Assembly (NCBI GenBank): GCA_027624335.1
Contig: JAQBWV010000031.1
Location: 1 to 40,804 of the forward strand
Direction: 5' to 3'
Length of the DNA: 40,804 nt
From: Planctomycetota bacterium
GTDB lineage: Bacteria; Planctomycetota; Planctomycetia; Planctomycetales; Planctomycetaceae
Part shown: positions 1 to 8,221 of the stretch, in pieces
Numbering within the stretch: position 1 is the stretch's first letter
How the letters are laid out: each line of letters begins with the position of its first letter
Notes under the pieces: generated by a model
What the model was told of the DNA's origin: nothing
Seen by the model: only the letters and a program-made list of their open reading frames with translations
Databases searched by the model: none
Program-made: the position numbers and the translations under genes

Positions 1-646
1 GAGAAAAGAACGGTCCACCGTCATAGCCGTCGGTGTTGGTAATCTGCCGAACGTTTGATCCGTCAGCATCCATAATGAAGAGGTCCGGGTCGCCGTCGCG
101 CGATGACGTGAAGACGATCTGCTTGCCGTCGGATGAGTAGCTGCCTTCGGCGTCGTAGCCGGGAGCGTCGGTCAGACGTTTCATGCCCGTGCCATCGAGC
201 CCGACCGAGTAGATATCCATGTGCGGATCGAAGTCCCACTGATAACGATGGCGGCCTCCCTGAGCAGCAAGGTCGCGTGCTCTCTTCTCAGTCACGTCAA
301 GTTGCGGATCGGAGTGGCTCGAAGCAAACAGCACGCTTTTGCCATCGACCGAAAAGTAACTGCACGTCGTTCGCCCTCGCCCCGGGCTCATTCGTCGAGG
401 CTTGCCGTCTTCCAGAGACTGCACGTAAATCTGGTAGAACGGATATCCGACCGGGTACGCCTGATAGATGATGCTTTTACCATCCGGAGAGAAGTAGCCT
501 TCGCCGGCACGAGGCAGCCCGGACGTGACCTGATGAATGTTGGACAGATGCTTCGATTCATTTTCGGCGGTAGTTTCTTCCGCATGACTGGCAGAAGAAA
601 TGAACGACAGCACGGACAGTACGGCAATCAGAAGTGGCAGCCTCAT
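1..646 (-). CDS. TolB-like beta-propeller (PD40/WD40-like) exported protein, N-terminal part
   Basis: Only the first ~215 residues lie in the window; the gene runs off the left edge. The protein starts with a signal peptide (MRLPLLIAVLSVLSFISSASHA, cleavage after SHA). Repeated propeller blades follow, of the TolB/PD40 form: 'GEGYFSPDGKSIIY', 'CSYFSVDGKSVLFAS', 'EGSYSSDGKQIVFTS', each followed by a 'D..IY/LFIMDADGS' strand. Such proteins are periplasmic or surface-exposed, and in planctomycetes the propeller often forms a sensor or binding module; the specific role here is unknown. I chose the ATG at 646 because AGGA lies 5-6 nt upstream. An in-frame ATG at 670 would add eight residues (MKLHARTA) and still leave a usable signal peptide, but has no ribosome binding site. 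A good sigma70-like promoter lies at 714-741. It is divergent from the next gene. Confidence 0.8.
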   Translation of the reverse strand, partial: MRLPLLIAVLSVLSFISSASHAEETTAENESKHLSNIHQVTSGLPRAGEGYFSPDGKSIIYQAYPVGYPFYQIYVQSLEDGKPRRMSPGRGRTTCSYFSVDGKSVLFASSHSDPQLDVTEKRARDLAAQGGRHRYQWDFDPHMDIYSVGLDGTGMKRLTDAPGYDAEGSYSSDGKQIVFTSSRDGDPDLFIMDADGSNVRQITNTDGYDGGPFFS

Positions 647-713
647 GGCGGTCCTCGCGTGGAGTTTCATGTTCTGAGTGGATAGCGTTACCAGAGTTTT
701 GTTGACGCGGCGA

Positions 714-741
714 ATTATAGCGCTTCAGTTTCCGTCACCAA
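714..741 (-). promoter_or_regulatory. Predicted sigma70-type promoter of the TolB-like gene
   Basis: On the minus strand a perfect -10 box TATAAT (714-719) is preceded, with a 16-nt spacer, by TTGGTG (736-741, 4 of 6 matches to TTGACA). Transcription would begin near 707 and give a leader of about 60 nt to the ATG at 646. This is seen by eye only. Confidence 0.45.
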
Positions 742-814
742 CAGCGTCGGCGGGAAGGAGTGTTCGCAACTCCAACTAACGATGCCAACCGACCCAATAA
801 CTGAAAGCTCTGCG

Positions 815-1441
815 ATGATCAGAAATCGATGCTTTTTCGCGATCATGATGGCAGTTGTTGCGTTTTCGTGGGCAATTTCCGCAAAGGCTCAACCGCCGGT
901 GGAACAGGTGGAAGTCGAAATCGAGACGCCGAAAGGCTGGCGAACGGAAACGCTGAAGCTGCCGACGGGCTTTGCTCCAGACATGAAGTGGACCGGGTTT
1001 GAAGAAGTTCGTTTTGCCCCTGGAATGTTTCGTCCGGATTCCGAGTCGTTCTTTTCCTACCTGTTCGTCTTTTGCCTTCCGAATCAAAGCCCACCCGATT
1101 CGAAGACGATGACAACCGAACTCTTGAAGTATTACCGGGGCCTGGCTGTCGCGGTGACGAAGGGACGCGATGTCGACGTCAAACCGAAATCCTTCACGCT
1201 CACGCTCACTCCGATGAAGGACTCGAAGACGAAACTGCTCGGCGTGCTGACGTGGATCGAGCCATTTGCCACGCTGAAATCGCAGACGTTGAACCTTGAG
1301 ATAGAGTCAGTGGAAGAAGACTCAATTAAGGGAACCCTGCTGAAGGTGGCCGTTTCGCCGCAGCAACACGACGCTCCCTTGTGGAAGCAGATGCGAGAGA
1401 TGCTCAAGGCTGCAAAGGTCCACACGTCAGAAAGACCATGA
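815..1441 (+). CDS. Small exported protein of unknown function
   Basis: This encodes about 208 residues that I do not recognise as a named family. The N-terminus from ATG 815 is a clear signal peptide (MIRNRCFFAIMMAVVAFSWAISAKA, then Q). The mature part is soluble, with no membrane segment and no lipobox: an acidic beta-rich start ('VEQVEVEIETPKGWRTETLKLP'), then a mixed alpha/beta body ('LKYYRGLAVAVTKG', 'FTLTLTPMKDSKTKLLGVLTWIEPF'). The reading frame is also open from ATG 782 (11 more residues, MPTDPITESSA), but that would put acidic residues before the signal peptide; neither start has a good Shine-Dalgarno. It ends 25 nt before the end of the convergent SMC gene. It is probably a periplasmic protein. 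Confidence 0.7.
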   Translation: MIRNRCFFAIMMAVVAFSWAISAKAQPPVEQVEVEIETPKGWRTETLKLPTGFAPDMKWTGFEEVRFAPGMFRPDSESFFSYLFVFCLPNQSPPDSKTMTTELLKYYRGLAVAVTKGRDVDVKPKSFTLTLTPMKDSKTKLLGVLTWIEPFATLKSQTLNLEIESVEEDSIKGTLLKVAVSPQQHDAPLWKQMREMLKAAKVHTSERP

Positions 1442-1466
1442 AGCCGTGTTCTGCAACAGAGTGCGA

Positions 1467-4400
1467 TCAAGCCGCCCGGGCGCCGCCATTGAGTCGGAAT
1501 TCGCCGTCTTCGCCGACGTCTTCGAAGCTGATCGTCAGACGTTTTGAAACACCTGATTGTTCCATCGTGACTCCGAAGATTACGTCGGCGACCGTCATCG
1601 TGCGCTTGCGATGGCTGATCATGATGAACTGAGTCATCTCTTTAAATTCACGAACGACTCCGGCGTAACGTTCAACGTTCGCATCGTCGAGCGCCGCGTC
1701 GACTTCGTCCAGAATGCAGAAGGGGCTTGGGTTGCTTTTGAAGATGGCCAGCAGCATCGCCACGGCGGTCATCGTTTTCTCGCCACCGCTCAGCAGCGAG
1801 ATGCTGCGAAGTTCTTTGCCAGGTGGTCGCGCGACGATGTCGATGCCGCAGTCGAGGACGTCGTCGGGGTCTTCCAGAATGAGGTCTCCGTCGCCGCCGC
1901 CAAACAGCTTGCGGAACAGTTCGCGAAACTCGATCTGAATCTTCGAGAATGACTCGATAAACAGGCGGCGGCTTTCTCCGTTGATTTTGCGGATAATTTC
2001 CTCCAGCGTCGTTTTCGCTTCGGTCAGGTCCAGCAACTGGCTGTTGAAGTGGTCGAACTTCTCTTCCAGTTCATCGAGGTCTCGCAAGGCATCCGTGTTG
2101 ACATTGCCCATTGTCTTCAGTCGACGACGCAGTCGGTTGACCTGCTCTTCGAGTTCTTCGCGAACGTCGTCGTAACTTGTGCCTTCAATTTCCTTCAGCG
2201 TGAGGTGGACTTCGCCCAGCGCGTTCAACCCCGCGCCATCCGTTTCGAATACGTCCTCGCCGTCGCCTTCTATTTCAGGTGAGTCGTCGTCCTCATCGTC
2301 TTCGAACTCGTCTTCGCCCTCATCTACTTCGACGCTGTCGTCTTCAGAATCAGAAGCTTCTCCGCTGTCGTTGTCAGCGAGGTCCGGTCCTTTGATCAGT
2401 CCTCGGTCAATCAAATAGTCTCGGAACGCGGACGCTCCCGATGCGACCACTTCCTCAAGCGTCAGACCGTATTCTTCTTCGATCCGTTCTCCGTAAGTGG
2501 AAAGGCGATGCTGCATGTCGCGAGCTTCGATTTCCTCTTCGTGCTGTCTGGTGGCGATGGCTCGCCGTTGCTGCCGGAAAGTGGTCTCTTCCTCAACCAG
2601 CTCGCTACGAACGCTGCGCAGATGCTCCTTTTCCAGCGCCAGAGTGCGAACAACTGTGGCACTCGCTTCCGCTCTGATCGCCAGTTCTGAAAGGCTCGCG
2701 TTGGCGTTGAGCACTCCGAGTATCGATGTGCGACCGCGATCGTCGAACGTCGCCAGACGACGGGTCACGTCTTCGATCGTCCCGGTCAGCATCGACGCTT
2801 CATCGGCGAGTCGACCGCAGGCAGCGATCAGGTTCTCACGACGTTCGCCGGCGCGCGCGAGTTTCAATCTTGCTTCGGTCTGCTCCTGCATCAGTCGATT
2901 TCGATCCAGTTCGATTTCGATCAACTCGCCTTCGAGCCTCGCGACTTCATCGTTGGCTTCGGATTGAGTTTTCTCGACAACGTTCAGTGAGTCGAAGCTA
3001 TCAGCAAGCTCGGACTGACTTTCGGCGATCTGTTGCGTCGTCGCGGTGAAGACCTCATTGACAGCCGAGTGCTGCTCTGACAGCCGAGTCATTACCAGTT
3101 GCTGGCCTTCGAATTCAGATCGTTGCTGAGTCACGCGTTCGTTGACGATGTCCCGTCGCTCGGCTGCTGTGGCAAGTTCGTTTTCGATGTCCAGGGTTTG
3201 CTTTGAAAATCCTTTGATCCGTGCTTCGCTGGTCGCGACCTGCTGGTCCATTCGAACCAGGTCATTCTTCAGCCGACGAAGTTCACTTTTACGCGACAGG
3301 ACGGACGCTTCGCCTCGCAAGGTGCCTGCGTAGAGCGTGCCGTCGGGATCGATCAGTTCGCCCTGCAATGTGACGAATCGATGTCCCACTCCTTCTGCGA
3401 CAGCCAGGCGATTGGCTGCGTCGAGATCCGTGACGATCCAGGTCGTGTCCAGAAGTCTGCATGCCAGTTCTGGATGCCGGCATGAGGACGATACCAGCTG
3501 ATCTGCCCGGAAGATGACGTCTGGATCAGCTGACAGATCGACGACTTCGTTCTGAGCGTCTGCGTCTTCCGCTGTGGCGACTTCGTCAAGCCCCAGGAAA
3601 CCGACTCGACCGTCAATGCGGGCGCTGCCACGTTTGAGATACTCGATCATCGGATCGAGATCCCGCAGTACGATCAGTTGTGCACGGCTTCCGAGGGCGA
3701 CTTCCAGCAGAGCGGCGTTTTCCAGGTCGACATCCAGCAGGTCGACGACGCTTCCGACGATCCCGTTCCACGGTGTGAACTCAGACGTCTTCGCACGTTG
3801 CAGGATCTCGCGGACACCGATGCCGATGCCTTCCTGTCGGTCCTCGAGATCGTCCAGGACGGTCAGTCTCGCCTGAGAAGCACTGCGGCGTTCGCGGACT
3901 TCGACAAGCGTCTTCTGTTCGGCTTCGTTGTCGGCGATAAGCTTTTTCTGTCTGGCGCGGATGTCTTTCAGCGTATCGCGGATTTCGCTCGACTGTTCGA
4001 GTACCTCGTCCATCGCCGACTGGCGTCCGGCAAGTTCTGATTCGGCGGCACGAAGTTCAAGTTTCAGCCGATCCCGTTGTTCGATCGACTTCTCGCAGGT
4101 CTCGTTCAGAGCGACCAGTTGAGCTTCGAGCAAAGCGATCTGTTGCCGAACCTGCGAGACCTGTTCCGCCAGCTTCGTTCGTTCAGCCTGCCGCTCGTCA
4201 ATGCGAGTTCGACTTGCCTGGTATCTCGCAGTGAGCTGCTGTGACTGCGCTTCGTGCGCCTCGACAGCACGCTGCTGAGCCTGAAACGTTTCGTCGAAGT
4301 GACCAAGTTCCTGTTGAGCCGCAGCCAGCTCCTGATTGACAACGCCCAGTCGCGAGAGCATCGTTGCCTTCTGACGTCGCAGCCGGATCACTTCGGACTC

Positions 4401-5339
4401 GGATTCCCGCAGCCTCGCCGTTTCGTGCCGGATAGTGGCTTCCTGGCTGACAATTGATTCCCGCGTCGCACTCGCTTCGCGTTCTGCTGTTCGAAGCTGG
4501 TCGTCGATTTGCGAAAGCTCTCCGTCAAACGAACTGAGTCGCAGTTCGACCTGCTGCTGTTGTTCGGCCAGTTCGTCAATCTCGGCCTGAGTGACTACCA
4601 GTCTGGCGTCCAGTGTGTTCAATCGAGCGGACATCCAGCGGTAATCGTCGGCGGCCAGTCCGAACCATTGCGACTGCAGCTCTTTGGAAACTTCGCGGAA
4701 CCTGGCGGCTTTCGTTGCCTGGTTGCGGGTCGAGTTCAACTGCGATTCCAGTTGGTCGACGATGTCCTGCAGACGCAGCAGGTTCTGTGCGACTCGTTCC
4801 AGCTTGCGGATCGCTTCGGTCTTGCGGGCTCGAAAGCGGCTGATGCCGGCGGCCTCCTCGAAGATCAGCCGCCTCGCTTGCGGATTGGACTGCAGGATCT
4901 GTCCGACTCGCCCCTGCTCAATGATACTGTATGCCGACGTGCTCGCTCCGGTTCCCATGAAGGCATCTTTGATGTCCTTCAACCGGGCAGTGGTTCCGTT
5001 AATCAGATATTCGGAGTCGCCGTTCTGCCAGAGTCTCCGACCGATGGTGACCTCTTCAGCTTCGATCGGCAGGATGCGTTTTGAGTTGTCGAAGGCGAGC
5101 GTCGCTTCGGCGAAAGCGCTTGGCTTGCGGTTGGCCGACCCGTTGAAAATGACGTCCGTCATGTCCTTGCCGCGGAGGCTTTTGGGACTCTGGTCGCCGA
5201 GGATCCACTTCATTGCGTCAACGACGTTGCTTTTGCCGCTCCCGTTTGGTCCGACGACGCACGTGATCCCACGTGAGAAGTCAAAACGCGTTCGGTCGGC
5301 AAAACTCTTGAAGCCGAATAGTTCAAGAGACTTCAGCAT
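1467..5339 (-). CDS. smc: Chromosome segregation SMC ATPase with an acidic insertion
   Basis: SMC proteins dimerise through a hinge and use two ABC-type heads to load onto and extrude DNA, compacting and resolving the chromosome with ScpA/ScpB. Seen here in order: N-terminal head with Walker A GPNGSGKS (residues 30-37); Q-loop region; first coiled-coil arm (~170-495); hinge (~500-670, with 'GIGVREIL' and '[12 protein letters not shown]'); second arm; C-terminal head with signature LSGGEK (~1183) and Walker B '[13 protein letters not shown]' (~1206-1217). The length of 1290 aa exceeds the usual ~1170-1200, mainly through a strongly acidic stretch at ~985-1035 in the second arm near the head. 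Neighbours: a FlgI-like lipoprotein gene lies 143 nt upstream on the same strand. scpA and scpB are not in the window. Confidence 0.95.
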   Translation of the reverse strand: MLKSLELFGFKSFADRTRFDFSRGITCVVGPNGSGKSNVVDAMKWILGDQSPKSLRGKDMTDVIFNGSANRKPSAFAEATLAFDNSKRILPIEAEEVTIGRRLWQNGDSEYLINGTTARLKDIKDAFMGTGASTSAYSIIEQGRVGQILQSNPQARRLIFEEAAGISRFRARKTEAIRKLERVAQNLLRLQDIVDQLESQLNSTRNQATKAARFREVSKELQSQWFGLAADDYRWMSARLNTLDARLVVTQAEIDELAEQQQQVELRLSSFDGELSQIDDQLRTAEREASATRESIVSQEATIRHETARLRESESEVIRLRRQKATMLSRLGVVNQELAAAQQELGHFDETFQAQQRAVEAHEAQSQQLTARYQASRTRIDERQAERTKLAEQVSQVRQQIALLEAQLVALNETCEKSIEQRDRLKLELRAAESELAGRQSAMDEVLEQSSEIRDTLKDIRARQKKLIADNEAEQKTLVEVRERRSASQARLTVLDDLEDRQEGIGIGVREILQRAKTSEFTPWNGIVGSVVDLLDVDLENAALLEVALGSRAQLIVLRDLDPMIEYLKRGSARIDGRVGFLGLDEVATAEDADAQNEVVDLSADPDVIFRADQLVSSSCRHPELACRLLDTTWIVTDLDAANRLAVAEGVGHRFVTLQGELIDPDGTLYAGTLRGEASVLSRKSELRRLKNDLVRMDQQVATSEARIKGFSKQTLDIENELATAAERRDIVNERVTQQRSEFEGQQLVMTRLSEQHSAVNEVFTATTQQIAESQSELADSFDSLNVVEKTQSEANDEVARLEGELIEIELDRNRLMQEQTEARLKLARAGERRENLIAACGRLADEASMLTGTIEDVTRRLATFDDRGRTSILGVLNANASLSELAIRAEASATVVRTLALEKEHLRSVRSELVEEETTFRQQRRAIATRQHEEEIEARDMQHRLSTYGERIEEEYGLTLEEVVASGASAFRDYLIDRGLIKGPDLADNDSGEASDSEDDSVEVDEGEDEFEDDEDDDSPEIEGDGEDVFETDGAGLNALGEVHLTLKEIEGTSYDDVREELEEQVNRLRRRLKTMGNVNTDALRDLDELEEKFDHFNSQLLDLTEAKTTLEEIIRKINGESRRLFIESFSKIQIEFRELFRKLFGGGDGDLILEDPDDVLDCGIDIVARPPGKELRSISLLSGGEKTMTAVAMLLAIFKSNPSPFCILDEVDAALDDANVERYAGVVREFKEMTQFIMISHRKRTMTVADVIFGVTMEQSGVSKRLTISFEDVGEDGEFRLNGGARAA

Positions 5340-5416
5340 TGACGGTTCAGGGGTCCAGAATTTCGAGCTTGTGACGGAAAAATCAGTCGAAAAGCCCAGG
5401 GCCGGAAAATTGACGA

Positions 5417-5440
5417 AACCGCGGGCTTACGCTCGCGGTT
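5417..5440. repeat. Intergenic REP-like hairpin
   Basis: This is an inverted repeat with 9-nt arms (5417-5425 and 5432-5440, one G-T wobble) and a 6-nt loop, located between the FlgI-like gene and smc. Neither strand has a U-run after it, so it is a poor intrinsic terminator. It looks more like a dispersed intergenic palindrome; multi-copy status is not testable here. Confidence 0.4.
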
Positions 5441-5482
5441 CGTCGGATCGTTCAGATTGAAATCGAGACGGCGTACCTCGCA

Positions 5483-7609
5483 TCACTCCTGTTTCGAAAG
5501 CGTGAACAGGCCGAACGGGTCAAGTCGTTTTCTGAGGCTGCGATCGGGCGAATCCTCTTTCTGTGGAAGCGCCTCTGAGCTGCGGGTATCAACAATGGTC
5601 GCGGTTCCGGGCTCGTCCTGTCTGGCAGACACGCTGGAATCCGTCGACGACTCAGACCTGGACAGCGCTACCGGGACGTCGCTCAGTCCGTCTTCGTTGA
5701 GCTGATCGCTGATCGCGTCGATCGACGGGTCGTCAGATGAGTCCGCGTCGATCTCGCTTCCAAAGTCTTCTTCGGGATTACTGTCGGCGTCGCCGCGAGG
5801 CCGCTGGTACATGTTCGGGGTCAGGCTGGAACGTCCGAGCCTTGCGCGATTGCCGTTTCGATAGAAAACACGACCGGCTTGCGGCAGGGCGTCGATCTCG
5901 AATCGTCCCTGCAGATTGCCCTGTCGGTCAGCCTGGACAAGCATCTGGGCGATATCCGGGTAGCTGGCCCCGAATTCGGTGACGACTCGGATGACCTCTT
6001 CAACCTTCTTATTGACCACTCGGCGTTTGTCCTCGCCGTAAGGCATGAAGCGGCTGATGGTGATCTGGTCGCTGCCGGGGTGCGAGGTAACGAGAATGTG
6101 AGTGCCCGCTCGGACAGCAATCGGAGTAATGAATTCCTGATCATTCCCGAATAACACAACTTCCGCTCGTTTCCGGTTGGTGATATGGACCATCGGATCG
6201 CCCTTGGTGTCGAGCGAGTGCAGCCAGAACTCCTTGCGGAGATGTTCTCCGGCGATGAATGGATCGCCGCGGTCGAGAGTCCACAACGCTCGAAATGCTC
6301 CGTAACGAGTCTCGGCGCTGTCGGTTGATTTTCCATCGGCGTCGACCTGAACGTTCATCAGATTTCGCAATTCCATATGTGCCTGCGGGTCGTCGAGGAT
6401 TGACAGGCTCGCATAAGCGAAGACACGGAAAGCCCGCTCCTCCTGTGCGGCTTCGCGGAGCACTTCAACTCCGGATGAATCCTCCAGGTAGGACAAGGCG
6501 TGTGCTGCATGGAACCGGCATTCAAGGTGTTTACTCTTCAATCCCGTCTTCAACACCGTGACAGCGTCTTCTCCAATGGCCTCCAGCTGGAGCGCTGCCT
6601 GCTGAGTTGTTTCTGGCTGCAGCAACTTCTGCTCAAGCCGCTGCAGACGAACTCGCTGCGAGACAGATGTTTCGCGAAACGCAATGTTCTGAATAACCTG
6701 CAGAAATCTCGGATAGTTGTGCTTATAGAGTGGGTGGACTTTCAGCAGAATTCGCTGATCCGTCTGAGCCTTCGCGAGTGGCTCTCGGAGACCGTAGCTA
6801 TCGTAGGCGTAAAAGCGTTTACCGATGCGGTCGGCGAGTCGCGTGATGTTTCGGTAGGTGCGGAAATTTGATCTCACAAAGAGTGCCATGTCGCGGTCGA
6901 TCAGCGACACTCCGCCGCCGAGGACTCGGCCTCGTTTCAGCACGCCGGCCAGGTCCTCTTTATTGCCTTCTTCCGGGGAGATCAGGATTGGACCGCGAGC
7001 TTTCGCGACCGCGTGTCCCTTCATGACCCCCTGACCCGGAATTAGTGCTGTTTCACTGAGGATCGTTTCCATCAGCCGTCCGCCATTCAGGCTGGTCGCT
7101 CCAGCATCGCCCGGGATGCGTATCTCAATGTCAAACTTGTCGCCTTTGGCAATCAGCGGCGGAAGGTAAGCACGTACAACAACCAGAGCTGTGTCTGGAG
7201 ACCTGAGAATCTCCTTCCAGTCTCGAATGTTTCGCCGGAGCAAGTCATCGACGAGTGCTTCCCGATAGGTGCTTGGCGGCGGGTCGCCTCCGGTTCCGTT
7301 GAGGCCGACAACCAACCCTACGCCTTCCAGTACAACTCGATGGAGGCCGGTAAAGGTTGTATAGTCTCCCACCATTGGGGTATCGATTCTGGTCTTCATG
7401 TCTTCGTCAAAGTCGTCCGACGATTCGTCATCCTTCTCTGGACTTTGAGACCTCATGCTGAGTTTCGAACCCAGTCTGGAGAAGTCTGGAGTCTCAAGTC
7501 CGAGTTGCTGGCAACCGTTCAGGCCGGAAAACAGGCAGAGAGCCAGACCTGTCAAGGCAAGGTTCCGGTAACGTTTGGGCACAGAACGTGCGCACGAGCT
7601 CACAGCCAT
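5483..7609 (-). CDS. FlgI-like (P-ring fold) lipoprotein with HEAT-like repeat insertion
   Basis: This 708-aa lipoprotein has a basic N-region, a hydrophobic stretch and the lipobox LNGC (Cys33). An acidic linker follows. From ~79 there is a FlgI-type core: 'LEGVGLVVGLNGTGGDPP' matches the FlgI 'L.GYGLVVGLNGTGD' region, and 'ALVVVRAYLPPLIAKGDKFDIEI' followed by 'SLNGGRLMETIL' matches the FlgI segment with its 'SLRGG' strand. At ~335-450 come alpha-helical HEAT-like repeats ('AIGEDAVTVLKTGLKSKHLECRFHAAHALSYLED'). At ~530-575 'VEEVIRVVTEFGASYPDIAQMLVQADRQGNL' resembles the FlgI C-terminus. The last ~120 residues are acidic and probably disordered. The ATG at 7609 has GGAAG 7 nt upstream. FlgI forms the flagellar P-ring; no other flagellar gene is present, so this is probably a paralogue with an envelope role, not the ring protein itself. 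Confidence 0.75.
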   Translation of the reverse strand: MAVSSCARSVPKRYRNLALTGLALCLFSGLNGCQQLGLETPDFSRLGSKLSMRSQSPEKDDESSDDFDEDMKTRIDTPMVGDYTTFTGLHRVVLEGVGLVVGLNGTGGDPPPSTYREALVDDLLRRNIRDWKEILRSPDTALVVVRAYLPPLIAKGDKFDIEIRIPGDAGATSLNGGRLMETILSETALIPGQGVMKGHAVAKARGPILISPEEGNKEDLAGVLKRGRVLGGGVSLIDRDMALFVRSNFRTYRNITRLADRIGKRFYAYDSYGLREPLAKAQTDQRILLKVHPLYKHNYPRFLQVIQNIAFRETSVSQRVRLQRLEQKLLQPETTQQAALQLEAIGEDAVTVLKTGLKSKHLECRFHAAHALSYLEDSSGVEVLREAAQEERAFRVFAYASLSILDDPQAHMELRNLMNVQVDADGKSTDSAETRYGAFRALWTLDRGDPFIAGEHLRKEFWLHSLDTKGDPMVHITNRKRAEVVLFGNDQEFITPIAVRAGTHILVTSHPGSDQITISRFMPYGEDKRRVVNKKVEEVIRVVTEFGASYPDIAQMLVQADRQGNLQGRFEIDALPQAGRVFYRNGNRARLGRSSLTPNMYQRPRGDADSNPEEDFGSEIDADSSDDPSIDAISDQLNEDGLSDVPVALSRSESSTDSSVSARQDEPGTATIVDTRSSEALPQKEDSPDRSLRKRLDPFGLFTLSKQE

Positions 7610-8221
7610 GGGATGGCTTCCGGAAAGGATTCGTGGTGGGTGGGGCGGCTTAACGCTGCCAGAGTTGGCAGTATCACCGTCGGAAGGAACAGACGATCAG
7701 ATCAGAGAGGAGAAGCATCGGAAAGCCGGGCATCGGAAGTTCATGTCGAGAACTTTCTGACGGGATTGGCTAAGGACGGGGGCGGGAGAATAGCGCTCAC
7801 TGTCGATTTGGGTCAACATGGCTTCGAGGCCGCAATTCGGCAGAATAGTATCGAAGAGGACCACGAACCCGCACACCTTCTGCTCGGCACGATTTCTGGA
7901 GTTACGGTTGACGTTTCTTCCTCAGTCGGGCCAACATACTTTTCCGTTTGACAATTCAACGAACCTTTATGTATTCAGCTGGGTATCCAGGGGTTCGCAG
8001 ACGGATCGGAAACTGCGGAGGTCCTGAAGCCTGCGATAAGCTGGTCCTTGCGGTGTTTGAATTGAAGCAAGTTTCCGATCGCAGTGGGTATCGCGTAGAG
8101 AATGGCCGATTTGAAGGAGCGAAGTCGTCGATCTCTGTATCCTGAGTCAACCATGAATTGGGAATTGTGGTCGACGGGTTTTCAATCACGTAAGAATTAC
8201 ACCAGCTGGGAGTCTTCGATC
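7610..8221. other. Divergent intergenic region, no convincing gene
   Basis: About 610 nt lie between the divergent FlgI-like and DUF1549 genes. Open frames here are short and arginine/serine-rich without gene-like composition. The only signal I can support is a promoter-like pair at 7948-7977 on the plus strand. Confidence 0.4.
7948..7977 (+). promoter_or_regulatory. Possible promoter for the DUF1549/DUF1501 operon
   Basis: A perfect -35 box TTGACA (7948-7953) is followed by TATTCA (7972-7977) with an 18-nt spacer. It would give a leader of about 240 nt before the start at 8222. The -10 box is weak, so this is tentative. Confidence 0.3.
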
